From positions 2,042,001-2,106,000 of the forward strand of contig JBANSL010000009.1 of assembly GCA_037127255.1 (NCBI GenBank): a stretch of DNA of 64,000 bases. Reading direction: 5' to 3'. The notes under the pieces are model-generated. The model did not search any database. It saw only the letters and a program-made list of their open reading frames with translations, and was not told the origin of the DNA. This DNA is from Persicaria tinctoria. Taxonomy: Eukaryota; Streptophyta; Magnoliopsida; Caryophyllales; Polygonaceae. A program made the translations under genes and the position numbers. Every line of letters starts with the position of its first letter. Within the stretch, counting starts at the first letter, position 1. Of the stretch, positions 34,061 to 45,444 are shown in pieces.

Positions 34061-37000
34061 ATGAATATATGCACTTGGAACTCACTCGGTATCCGGAGCC
34101 GTAACTTCTGGACCAATGTGGATATCTTTTGTCTTAATAATAAGATTAATGTTCTGGCCCTTTTAGAGACTAAAACTGATAAGGTTCCTGCAGAAGGCAC
34201 CCTGCGTAAATGTGGATTCACTAATGTTGCGTTTGATCCGGCTATCGGTTTTTCCGGGGGGATTTGTCTCCTTTGGAAAGACCTCCCAGCCTCACAAGGA
34301 TCTATTAAGCTCATTGCGGTTCATCACCGTTTTATTCACTTTGATTACTCGGACTATGTTTCCAAACGGACTTTTGCTGTACTTGTAGTTTACGCTCCTC
34401 TGGATGAGCGTCGTAAGTTGGAATTTTGGGACAGAATCTCCTCGTACATACAATCACTGCTTATCCCATTCTGTATTATGGGAGACCTAAACGAAATTGC
34501 TTCCCCGGCTGATAAATTAGGCGGGGTCTATCCCTCGCCGTCGCGTTTCAAACGATTGCTGGATTTAAAAAACAGACTATCACTACAAGAAGTGCCATCT
34601 ATAGGTGGCCAGTATACCTGGCCACGGAAAACTAAAGATACGATAATATGCCTGGAGAGACTGGATCGTCTTCTGATCCACACGGACATGCTAACAATCT
34701 TCGCATCAATACGTACACAGATCCACCCTTTCACTAGGTCGGATCATGCCCCCATCTCTACAGATTTTTGACATAACATCCAGCCTAAGAATAGGCCTTT
34801 CAAATTCGAATTGGCATGGGCGGCAAGAAATGATTACAAAAACCTAGTCTCACAGGCGTGGAGAACAAATCCACAAGGCTCCTTGATGTTTAAATTGGTT
34901 CAGAAGCCTAAACTGCTTAAAAAGCTTTCCAAAACATGGCATAAAAAGACGGTTCGAAACATTCATAATCAAATTCTTATCACGGACCAAAAGCTTCTGG
35001 AGCTTCAAGCGGCCATCATCACGGACTATAACAACAGATATATGCTAAAAATAAAACAATTACTTAACAAGAGAGAGCGTATGCTCGAATTTCATCGCCG
35101 CTACTGGAGCCAATGAGCAAAAGTGAAACATACAAAACTTAACGACTTAAATTCGGGCTATTTTCATAAGGTAGCAACTGCAAAAAGAGGCAGAAAAATG
35201 ATCAAATCGATCCTTCTCCCTAGAGGGGAATCAACTTCTGATTTCCATCAAATCCAGGAGGAATTTGTCAGAGACTTCAAAGCTCGTTTCAGTGCCTCAA
35301 CGACCCCTGTTTCAAATGTTGATTCAGATCTCGAAGTAATCCCAACATTAGTTTCACAAACGGATAACGATATGCTAATGGCACCTGTCACAAACAATGA
35401 AATTAAAGCAGTTGTGTTTTCCATGGGACCGGATAAGGCTCCTGATCCTGATGGTTTCCCTGCAGGTTTCTACCAAAAATTCTGGTCCACAGTAGGTCCT
35501 TCTGTAACCAAAGCCGTCAAAGCTTTCTTTACAAGCGGTAAGATACTGCGACAGATTAACCATACTTTCATCACGTTGCTACCAAAATGCGATGACCCGA
35601 TCTCCGTAAACAATTAACGGCCGATCAGCTTATGCTCTACGATTTACAAGATCATAGCTAAAGTGATTTCAACAAGACTAACTAAGATCTTCGAAAAAAT
35701 AATCCATCCCCTACAGGGAGCCTTCACAAAAGGGAGATCTATCCAGGATAATATCCTTATTGCTCACGAAGCTCTGCATTCGTTTAGGCTTAAGAAAGGC
35801 AAAATGGGTATGGTTGCGATCAAACTTGATATGGAAAAGGCTTATGATCGTATCGAGTGGCCTTTTCTCTTCAGAGTCTTATCAAAATTTGGGTTCAACG
35901 ACCTTTTTATCGACAGAGCAAAAGAATGTGTATCAACTGTATCCTACTCAGTCCTAGTAAATGATGAACCAACAACTGTTTTTCAACCGACTAGAGGCTT
36001 GCGACAAGGAGATCCGCTCTCCCCCTTTTTATTTGTTTTGGCTTCTGAGGTGCTAGCTAGAACTCTACACAGCCAGGTTCAGGTCCGAAAGGACATCGGT
36101 ATCACTTTCGGGAAACCGGGCATTAAGATACCCTTTTTAGCATTTGCTGATGACATCCTTGTTTTCTGCCAAGCTTACCAATCGACCTGCTCGACTTTAC
36201 TGTCTATTCTAGCTCCGTACTGTCTGATTTCGGGTCAAAAGGTGAATCTGCACAAATCTAGCTTCCAAGCGTCTCCTAATACGTCCCCTACATCTATTGC
36301 TTCTACCATTGCCGTGCTTGGCATTCCTCAGGCAAACAACTTTGACAAATATTTGGGCCCGGTCGTCAATGGTAGGACCAATAGGGATACCTTCGCAGAT
36401 GTGGTTCTCAAAACCAAGAACCAACTAACAAAGTGGAAAGCATCAAATCTATCGGCTGAAGGCCGCAGGGTGCTCATCAAAGCAAATCTCAGTGCCAAAC
36501 AAATCTTTCTTATGCAAGCTTTCCTACTACCTGCTCATATTTTGCATGAGCTGGATAAAGTCTACAGACAATTCTTTTGGAACAAAAATTCAAAAGCTCC
36601 TCCGCTGATTAGCTGGGACAAGATCTGCTCGGACATACTGAAAGGTGGTTTGGGGATTCATAAGGCTGAGTCTATGAACATAGCTCTCCAGATGAAGCTC
36701 CTTTGGAAAATCATTTCGGAACCAAATAATATCTGGGTTCGGGTTGTTTCTCAAAAATACCTTAAAGGAAATGATTTATACAGCTATAACAAAAAAGGAA
36801 ACACCTCGTGGCAGTGGTCTCGACTTATGTCGATTAAACATCAGTTCCTCTCTGCTCTTCAGTGGCGGGTTGGGAATGGGGTTACCATTGATTTCTGGTC
36901 CCATAACTGGGCTTTTCCTCAGCCTTTGAGCTCAATAGCTATTAAACCCATCCCGGCAAATCTTCAAGATATTACGGTAGCTCACTTTATCAGTAATCGA

Positions 37001-38257
37001 CAGTGGAACAGGGCGCTTATGGAACAATCATTACTTAATATCCTAAATCCGGACGATATTGAACACATATTGAGCCTAACGCTGCCTAAAAATCCGATCA
37101 CGGATCGTCTGTACTGGGGACCCAGTAAGAATGGCTGGTTCTCAACAGCCTCTGCAAACTCTTTTCTTACAAAAAACGTTGGTCTTATAGATTATGATTG
37201 TGGATGGATTTGGGGTCTGGATGTCCCCCCGAAAGTGAGACATTTCTTATGGAAGTTATCCCGTGATGGTCTACCGACCAAAACCAGGTTACTCAAGTCA
37301 CATGTAGCGGTACCGTCTGGCTGCGTCTTTTGTGGTAACACAAATAAATCGAGCGAACAGCTGCTACTTCGATGCCCTATAACTACAAATTTGCTAAAAG
37401 CAATAAGGATACGCATTCCAGTTTCCGTCAGTAATTCGGTCGGCATGGGCGATGTGATTCCGTTGACGAATATTAAACTTGCGATTGGGACCACAAATTT
37501 TGGTATTTTAGCTTCTGCCTGGTGGGCATTGTGGTACTTAAGAAACCAATTGGTTTTCGACCAAACTAACAAAGTTACCATCAATGAGATTCTGCTGTTC
37601 CACAGTACAAACACCCAGTGCTGGAAGCAATCGAAAATGTTAAATGATGATCCGACCGGCCGATCAAAACCAAACAATAGCACTCAGAACAGAGTACCAA
37701 ACCACTTACATAGCAGTGGTGTGATTACTAAAAGAACGAAGACTCGGTCTGGAATCTGGGTGAAACCGCCACCTAATACCTACAAACTTAATTTCGATGG
37801 TTCGGTTCTCCCAGGGGGGGAATCAACTTATGGTTTTATCATACGAGACTCGGATGGTTTGATGGTCTCTGCTGCCAGATCAACTTGCACCAATATCTCG
37901 GTCATATATGCCGAGAATCTCGGTCTTAGAATGGGTTTACTAAAAGCAAAACAGTTACAACTGCCTGTACTTCTGATCGAAGGAGATAACTTAGCGGTCA
38001 TTAATGCTCTACTAGGGGATTGGAAATGCCCCTGGACAATAGAGATGCTACAAGCTGATATTCTGTCTAATATTTCATCCTTTTCTTATGTTGCTATTCG
38101 TCATGTTTTCAGGGAATCCAATGCGGTGGCTGACTACCTTGCTCGTAGTGCCCATGCATCCCCTGTCGACGAAGCTTGCGAGGATGATCCAGAACTTCAT
38201 GTTCTCGTCCGGAAGGATGCGCTAGGAAGGGCCTCTGCTGCCGCCGACACGACCTAA
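34061..38257 (+). pseudogene. LINE-1 ORF2: endonuclease, RT and RNase H
   Basis: One continuous frame of about 1,398 codons with three internal stops: TGA 34769-34771, TGA 35114-35116 and TAA 35615-35617. Domains in order: apurinic-type endonuclease (MNICTWNSLGIRSRNFW, LLETKTD, IMGDLNE, SDHAPI); reverse transcriptase (DKAPDPDGFPAGFYQ, QGDPLSPFLF, catalytic FADDILVF); zinc-binding region (GCVFCGNTNKSSEQLLLRCP); and C-terminal RNase H (LNFDGSVLPGG, AENLGLRMGL, IEGDNLAVI). There are no frameshifts. Two of the stops fit CGA to TGA changes, as expected from methylated CpG decay. The start follows the endonuclease N-terminus at ATG 34061. Confidence 0.93.
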
Positions 38258-38358
38258 TCTTTATCTTGCGTAAAAAAAAATCATCAATTAATTTCTGGGT
38301 AAAAGGCATCATCAATTTTTTTTTTGAAACGGAAATAATTTGGCTGTGAGGCATAGCC

Positions 38359-41300
38359 CTACAAGCCAAGAGCATCCTTGCGGATGAGACTACGAAGCAG
38401 AGAGTCGTCAGGAACGAGTGCATTATGGAAAGCAAGGGACAGACGAATCTCAACCGAAGCGAAGAAGCCCAACGAGACTAGACTGTCCGAGACAATCATT
38501 TCAGAGTCTCCAGTAGGCTTCCCAAGACCTTTAAGACTGTTGATTATGGTGAGGTTATCACCTTCTATTATAAGATTAGGGATGTTAAGTTCTTTTGCCG
38601 TTGTGATTACTTTCCAAAGCCCTAATCCCTCAGCACATGTAACGGAGGGGAAAGGGCAAGGGCCAGAGCCACAAAAGATAGGAGCTCCTCTGCAATCCCG
38701 AATAATGAATCCATAGGAACCCTGGGCAGAAGGAGAGAGTGCGCCAACAAAGTTCAGTTTATAATTTCCCGGTTCTGGGGGTTTCCATTTTTCTTTTTTT
38801 CTTTTTGTCTTCTGTGTTACAGTTTTATCACTTTTTACGGTTGGGTTGTCCACTGGGGCATCAATATTCTTGGACGAGTTCCACAAATAATTTGTTCTTT
38901 TTTGAAAGAAACAATACATCTTATGTCCGGCTTTATATTATCAAATAGTGTTTTGTTGCGAAAGTACCAGATTCCCCACCAAGCGAAGGCAATGTAGGCA
39001 AATCTATGTGTTCCAATAGTTTCTTTAATGTCTTGGAGTGTTTGATTTATGTCCTTTCCTTCCAAGAAGCATGCATTGATCTTAAAGAAGGAGGTTTTGT
39101 CAACTGATATGAGTGTTTCTCTGGTGATTGAGCAGCTCCACAGAAGGTGGTGCAGATCCTCATATTGGGAGTCGCAATGTGGGCAATTTGTAGGTATTCC
39201 CAGGTGGCGGGATGCCAATTTGACTGTAGTGGGTATGCCATTCCGCGAGATTTTCTAGAGGAATGTTTTAATTTTTGGTGAGATGTCGAGATTCCAAATC
39301 CACCGCATATCCGATTTTTGATGATGTTTCATATGGTGGATCATATCTATCGCTGACTTGGTAGAGAACCAGCCATTCCTGCTCCATTTCCAGTATAATC
39401 TATCCATGTGTATGTTCTGTGGTATAGGTGTAGCTTTTATGGATTCTATTACTGTGTTGGGTAAAATGTGTTGTAGCGAGTTATTTATCTTATCATGGTC
39501 CCATGTTTAGTCTGTTTTAACCTTGGTATCTATGTCAGGTTGGTGTTGGCTTGTCGATATATTAATTAGAGGTTCGGTACCTGTCCAAAGATCAGTCCAA
39601 AAGTTGATATTTTTCCCATCACCAATGGACCAACGGATACCGGCCTTCAACAAAGGGATTAGCTTTGTTAGTTGGGTCCATTGCCAAGATGAGTTCCCTT
39701 TTCTTTGATATTGCAGAATGTCTTTTTGTTTGAGGTATTTTTCTCTTATTATGGTTACCCAGGGGTTCCGGGGTTCTGCTAGGATTTTCCAAAGTAGCTT
39801 CAGCTGTAGTGCTTTGTTCATGTCTTCCGAGTTTCTAATTCCCAAACCCCCGTTGTCTTTAGTCTTACAGATATCAAACCAGTTGATTAGAGGTTTGTGC
39901 CTTGGTCCTTTGTTCCATAGAAAATTCCTATTTATTTTATTGAGTTCCGTGTGTATTGATTTTGGCAACAGAAAACATTGCATCAGATGTAATGGTTTTG
40001 ACGATAAAGTTTACTTGATGAGAGTACAACGTCCAGCTTGCGAGAGGCAGTTAGCCTTCCAACGATGGAGTTGTGATTTTGTGGTTGATAATAAATCTCC
40101 AAAGTCTTCTTTTTTCATTCTTCCGCTTATAATTGGGAAACCCAAATAGTTACCCAAGTTCGTTGTGTTCCTGATTTCTAGTTCATTTTGTATAAGAGTC
40201 ATTTGTCTTGTTGCCACATTTAAAGAGGTTTGAAATTGCGATTTATGCCTATTAACTCTTTGTCTTGATTGAGATGTGTATTCCTTGAGTACTTTATTGA
40301 TTTGGTTGCAAGCTGTTTGAGTCGCAGAGGCAAAGATGACAATGTCATCTGCAAAAGCTAAGAATGGGATCCTAGACCCATTTTTGGTGATGGTTAATCC
40401 TAGGTGACTTTGCGGTTGTGTAGCTTCATTCTGTAGTCCTCTTGCAAGAACCTCGGAGAGTATGAGGAATAGGTACGGAGATAAAGGGTCTCCCTGTCGC
40501 AGTCCACACTGTGGGATAAACATTTCTGTCGGTTCATTGTTTACTAGGACCGAGTATGAAACTGTTGTTATACATTCCCTGATCCAGCCAGAGAATTGGT
40601 TTGAGAACCCGAATTTTGTGAGTGTTGTTAATAAAAAATTCCAGTCAACCAGATCAAAAGCCTTTTCCATGTCAAGTTTAACTGCCATCGATCCTAAGTT
40701 TCCCTTTTTCTTGGTGAAGGAGTGAAAGATTTCGTTGGCTATTAATATGTTGTCTTGTATGGATCTGCATGATGAGAATGCACTTTGTAAAGGGTTAATT
40801 ATCTTAGGAATGATTTTTTTAAGCCTTGCCGCCAGAATCTTCGATATTATCTTGTAGGTCGTGGAGCATAGGCTTATGGGTCTGTAGTGGGATGTCGTTG
40901 CCGGGTCCTCTCGCTTTGGGATTAGGGCTATGAAGGTGTGGTTTGTTTGTTTTAGGATTCGTCCGCTTAGGAAAAAGCTCTTGATAGCTTTGACCACCGC
41001 ATGTTCAATGATGTACCAGTACTTTTTGAAAAAACCAGCTGGAAACCCATCGGGACCAGGCGACTTATCATTAGCTAGGCTAAAAACTGCATTTTTAATT
41101 TCCGAGTTGGAGACTTGCCTTGTTAGCCACTCATTGTCTTCATTTGTGAGTTCGGTATTGATATAGTTTAGTAAATTGCTTGGTATGTGCTGTCTTGGTT
41201 GTAGGGTATATCGTTTGGCAAAATCCACCGTAATATATTTCCTTATGTCCTTTTCATTCCTTAAGGTTACCCCGTCAGCAGATTGAATCGTCTTTATTAT

Positions 41301-41793
41301 ATTTTTATTACGACGTCCAGTTGCTATTTTGTGAAAGTACTTTGTGTTAGCATCGTTCAACTTGATATGTGTTTTTTTTGCTCGTTGTCCCCAATATTTT
41401 TGTTGGTAATTTAGTAGTGAGGCATGTTTGGTAGTGAGCCTACTTATTTTGCTTTCTCTATTGCGGTCATATGTGATGCAAATTCTTGCCTGTAGGTTAT
41501 GTAGTTCGGCTATAACTTGGTTAATTTGGCGGAAAATATTGCCAAAGGTAACCTTACTCCATAATTTACTCTTCTTTTTTACCTCCTGTAGTTTTTTTTG
41601 GCTAGTTTGTACATTTGAGATCCCAGGGGGTTGATACGCCAAGCATTCCGAATAAGTGCTTCATAATCTGTTCTAGTGGTCCATGCCATTTCAAACTTAA
41701 ATGGCTGCAGCTTTGGTTTTTGATTTTCCATTAGTTCTAGTGTGATCTGTGCATGATCCGATTTTATAAACGCATGTGTTTTTGTGTAGAGAT
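38359..41793 (-). pseudogene. LINE-2 ORF2 remnant
   Basis: The endonuclease end, reverse transcriptase, zinc-binding region and RNase H of an L1-like element related to LINE-1 (both end RKDALG). The reverse transcriptase lies at 41642-40011 (DKSPGPDGFPAGFFKKYW, RQGDPLSPYLF, FADDIVIF). Further pieces are at 39983-39507, 39241-38835 and 38919-38359 in shifting frames. RNase H has lost a catalytic aspartate (LNFVGALSP in place of LNFDG). Several frameshifts and stops break it. A further 35 bp of coding sequence lie beyond Gypsy-1 at 50888-50922. Confidence 0.9.
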
Positions 41794-43822
41794 TGTTGTG
41801 AACAGAATCTGCCATGTTTTACAGTAACGTTGATATCAATTTCTGTATACATTTCATTCATTTGGGCTAAGATAGTACATAATCTATGTGGTTTATGTTT
41901 ATTTGCCAAATTATGGAATCTACACCAGTTTCTGTTTAATTCGCAGAATTCGGGACATTTTACAGCAATTCTACAGAAGGTCAGAAAAGCTCGGAAAATG
42001 GCTACAGAAGTCCAGGATCAAAGAATACATAATCGATCTCAGAGCCAAGGCTACTCGATCTCGAGTACACTCTACTCGATCTCGAGTAAAGAGTCCGAGC
42101 AACCTTGGTCGATGGAGCATGGTCGAGAGAGCTGACCAACCCGAGCTCCGGAAGTCTACTCGATCTCGACAAGCCCTAGTCGAGATCGACGAAGCCTAGT
42201 GCCACACCCGGAGTCGACGAGGAGAAGAGCTGATCGAGAAGCCGAGGACGAGAAGCCGAGCACATTCCTACTCGATGTCGACTAGGGTTAGTCGAGATCG
42301 ACCAAGCCCAGAGCCCAGATCCATGCCAGTCGAGTAGAGCCACCCGAGAAGACCTAGTGATGGCCCATTCCTACTCGATATCGACTAGGGCTACTCGAGG
42401 TCGACGAGCACCAGGAGGCAAGTCCGAGCCACATCGAGCACCAGTTAGCCGAGACGACAAAAGCTACTCGAGTTCGACCAGACCTTGTCGATATCGAGTA
42501 GATTGGATCCCAAAAACGCGTCGTCGAGAGCAGTCCTAGTCGAGTTGGGATTCCTTGGTGCCGAAGGAAGTCGAGTTGGCCGAGATTCTATCCACATCTA
42601 TCATCATCTATCTATGGAAGGAGATCTATCAACATCATGAAGACTTACCTAGTTTAGTTTTATCTTTTCCTTATTGATTTATTTCCATTAAGCATTTTAT
42701 TTATCATTAAGGCTTTTAGATACAATTTTAGATAAAGATAGGAGATTCTATCCTTGATTAGCGGGGATTAGAAGCCTATAAATAAAGCCCATAGTGCTGG
42801 TTTTTCATTCATTCCAATTCAGATTCAATTTCAGAGACAAGTAGTTAGTTACACATAGGGTTAGAGAGAGAAGTTGTAAGTTGGAGTTTATTTTATGCAA
42901 TTTAGTTCTTTTCATCAATCAATGTCTGCGATTGCGATGAGGCGTGAGTAGTCCACCCACTTCTGGGGCTGGGGTGAGCCCGACGGTGGCCATGTGAGGT
43001 GATGCGGTAAAGGTCAGATCTTTTTGTGCAATTCGTCTTCTATCCCTATGAGCATGATTCTTTTGCGAGAGTTGAAGGTGATCCTTGTTTGTGTTATTGA
43101 AGCGAAAGTGATCTTAATGCAACTTGGGTTAATTATGTGAAAAAGGGTTAGTAACAATTAGAATTTATGCGAAAGCCTCTATTTGCCTATTTGTTAATAA
43201 CGAAAGTTATTTGATGGAAAGCATGATCTTTTATGCCTTTATGTGTTGTTTTGCATGGTTATCGTTGTGGCGTTGATACCCTGGCTTTGGAAGTCTTTTA
43301 TTATATTGAGTTTATTTCTGTCGAAAATCTGAGTTCTGTTTTTAAATTTGCAATTTAAAGTTTCTGTTTCCAGTCGACATAGAGTAGTTCTTGTCGATCT
43401 CGAGTAGCATCTACTCTATATCGAGTAGGGTTTGTCTGTGTCGAGTTGAGTTTTCTGCTGTTGTTGTCGATTTCAAGTTTCTGTCTTTACAGTTTCTAGT
43501 CGATCTCGAGTAGGAGGTGGTCGAGATCGAGTACCCTTCTGCTTTGCTTTTACTTCTTGCTTTGCTTTGTTCTTTACTTTCTGTCTTTGCCTTTATTTTC
43601 TGTCTTGCTTTGTCCTTTCCTGTCTGTTTCTGTCTTTCTGCTGCTTTGTCTGTGAGATTCTGTTGCTACCTGAGAACTGCTGACGTGCTTCCTCGTGGAT
43701 TCGATCCTGACTTTCTCTTACTACAACGGGAGGAAGTCTTGTATTTATTTGCTGAGACAGGGAAGTCAGTCTAATCTATGCTTTATATTTATTTCATACT
43801 TGACCATCCTCCTGCAACAACA
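41794..43822 (+). repeat. Gypsy-1 left LTR
   Basis: It opens TGTTGTGAAC and ends CTGCAACAACA. It has the same length as the right LTR. About 13 TCGANNTCGA motifs fall in two clusters (42055-42500 and 43410-43535). Open frames here are translations of these motifs (SRSTRSR-like) or T-rich runs, not genes. Confidence 0.95.
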
Positions 43823-43825
43823 AAT

Positions 43826-43842
43826 TGGCGCCGTTGCCGGGG
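43826..43842 (+). promoter_or_regulatory. Gypsy-1 primer-binding site (tRNA-Asp type)
   Basis: TGGCGCCGTTGCCGGGG, three bases after the LTR. It is complementary to the 3' end of plant tRNA-Asp, the primer known for several plant Gypsy lineages. Confidence 0.88.
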
Positions 43843-43992
43843 AGGCAATCATTCGCGCCTTAGGTAGTCGGATCTCACTGTTTATTTGAGTTACTTTTCA
43901 GGTGTATGCGCCGTTCTGGTCAAACACCTGAGTTTGACGCCTTAGACGAACCGGAACACCTTTTTCACATCAGAACTAAACTGTAAAGAGCC

Positions 43993-45399
43993 ATGGCAGC
44001 TGCGGAGACACAGGAACAGCTGATCGCAAGGCTCACAAGGGATCTAGTCGCCAGGGATGCTGCTCTCGCCGCTGAGAGAGCAGGAAGGGAACAGGAAGCT
44101 GAACGCGCAAGGCAAGCGGAAGCTGAGCTTGCCCAATATCCAACCACTACAGAGGATTACATGCATCCAACGCTCGTCGTGCCTGAATCGGCGATTCTAA
44201 TCCCTGATAACTCTTTTGAAATTCGCACTCAATTTCTTATAGAGCTTAAAAATAATGCCTTTTATGGTAGATTTAATGAGTGTCCTCTTGAACATATTAC
44301 AAACTTTGCTGACATGTGCCGTACTCTTGCTGATGGTACAACTTTGGAATATGTCAAGATGAAAGCTTTTCGCTGGTCTCTCGCTGGGCCTGCACTGAAA
44401 TGGCTGGAAGGGCTGAAACCAAGATCACTAACCACCTGGGCCCAAGTAGAGAAAGAGTTCCTGAACAAATTCTTCCCACCCGCCAAAACAGCACATCTTC
44501 GCCAGAAAATCACCGCCTTCAAACAAAAGCAAGGGGAACTGCTGGCAAAGGCCTGGGAGCGCTACAAGGAACTTCTGCGATCTTGCCCTACCCATGGACA
44601 GCCACCCTACGTCATTCAGGAGATCTTCTTCAACTCTCTTGATCAAGTCACTAAGGACAGAATCAACCATTATACTCGCTATGAGTATCTAACAATGCCG
44701 CCAAGTGACGCATGGGGAGTGCTAGAGAAGCTCACTACCTACGACAACAAGTATGGGTCTACTGCAACCTATGAAGAGAACCCATACGCCAGGCCAGCAC
44801 CATCCATGCCCCTATATGATCCACCTAAGGAGATTGATCCAGATGTTAGGGAGCAGTACTACAGAGACCAGAATAAAAAGCTCATCAAGCAAGTAAAGTA
44901 TCTCTCTGTCAACCAGCCGTGCATCGAATGCGGATCGCAGGGGCACACCACTACTGAGTGCCCACACACAGAGCAAGTCAGGCTGGCAGAGCACCATGAG
45001 GATGTAGCTTACGCAGGGGGTCCCAATCGCTACATGAGGGACCAAAGGTTTCAGCAACCACAATGGAACCAAGGTGTCCCTAGGAACCCTCCGCCCTACA
45101 GAGCTCCAGGACATCCGGAAAGGGACCAGAAAAAGGATGATATACAGACAGTCCTGGAGGAAATACGGAGGAATCACTCAGAAACTAGGCAATCTTTCAA
45201 CTCCGTCTACACTCAGATGCAAAGTGTCAACTCTAGGCTTGGGGAGATTGATACATGGAGGAAAACAGTTGATACACAGATTGGTCAGCTAGCAGCAAGA
45301 ATCCCCAGACAGTCGGGTGCGCTCCCTGAATCTTCAGAACCAAATCCTAAGGGAAAGACTGGACATATCGCTGCTGTGAAACTCAGAAGCGGCCATTAG
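43993..45399 (+). CDS. Gypsy-1 gag
   Basis: A 468-residue capsid/nucleocapsid protein. The N-terminus is an alanine/glutamate-rich helical stretch, probably coiled coil (residues 1-45). A retrotransposon gag domain follows (about 75-220, with FRWSLAGPALKWLEGL and FLNKFFPPAKTAHLRQ). Then comes a CCHC zinc knuckle (CIECGSQGHTTTEC, about 310-325). A second helical region (IQTVLEEIRRNHSETRQ) leads to KLRSGH and TAG at 45397-45399. The frame continues past the stop into the protease part, with a second TAG at 45442-45444. The stop may replace a glutamine codon, since related polyproteins read on from RSGK/RSGR into an acidic linker. Confidence 0.88.
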   Translation: MAAAETQEQLIARLTRDLVARDAALAAERAGREQEAERARQAEAELAQYPTTTEDYMHPTLVVPESAILIPDNSFEIRTQFLIELKNNAFYGRFNECPLEHITNFADMCRTLADGTTLEYVKMKAFRWSLAGPALKWLEGLKPRSLTTWAQVEKEFLNKFFPPAKTAHLRQKITAFKQKQGELLAKAWERYKELLRSCPTHGQPPYVIQEIFFNSLDQVTKDRINHYTRYEYLTMPPSDAWGVLEKLTTYDNKYGSTATYEENPYARPAPSMPLYDPPKEIDPDVREQYYRDQNKKLIKQVKYLSVNQPCIECGSQGHTTTECPHTEQVRLAEHHEDVAYAGGPNRYMRDQRFQQPQWNQGVPRNPPPYRAPGHPERDQKKDDIQTVLEEIRRNHSETRQSFNSVYTQMQSVNSRLGEIDTWRKTVDTQIGQLAARIPRQSGALPESSEPNPKGKTGHIAAVKLRSGH

Positions 45400-45444
45400 T
45401 TGCAAGAGCCAGAGGTCGGAAAGCAGCAGAACAACGAAGAATAG

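Larger units (their letters stand above)
30764..38280 (+). mobile_element. LINE-1: full-length L1-like retrotransposon
   Basis: A 7,517-bp non-LTR element with a 5' region, ORF1, ORF2 and a short poly(A) (nine A, 38272-38280). It is flanked by a perfect 16-bp duplication TCATCAATTAATTTCT at 30748-30763 and 38281-38296. The long duplication and the A tail show target-primed insertion. The length and presence of ORF1 suggest no 5' truncation. Both ORFs are now disabled. Confidence 0.92.

Noticed and set aside
42000..42540. Basic SRSTRSR-like open frames in the Gypsy-1 LTRs (also 48948-49600)
   Set aside because: They translate the TCGANNTCGA motif in a non-coding LTR; both LTRs have them, with no start context or conserved domain.
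43826..43842. tRNA-Asp-like sequence
   Set aside because: Only 17 bp match the complement of the tRNA 3' end and they sit right after an LTR, so it is a primer-binding site and not a tRNA gene. The same holds for 56657-56673 and the Copia sites.
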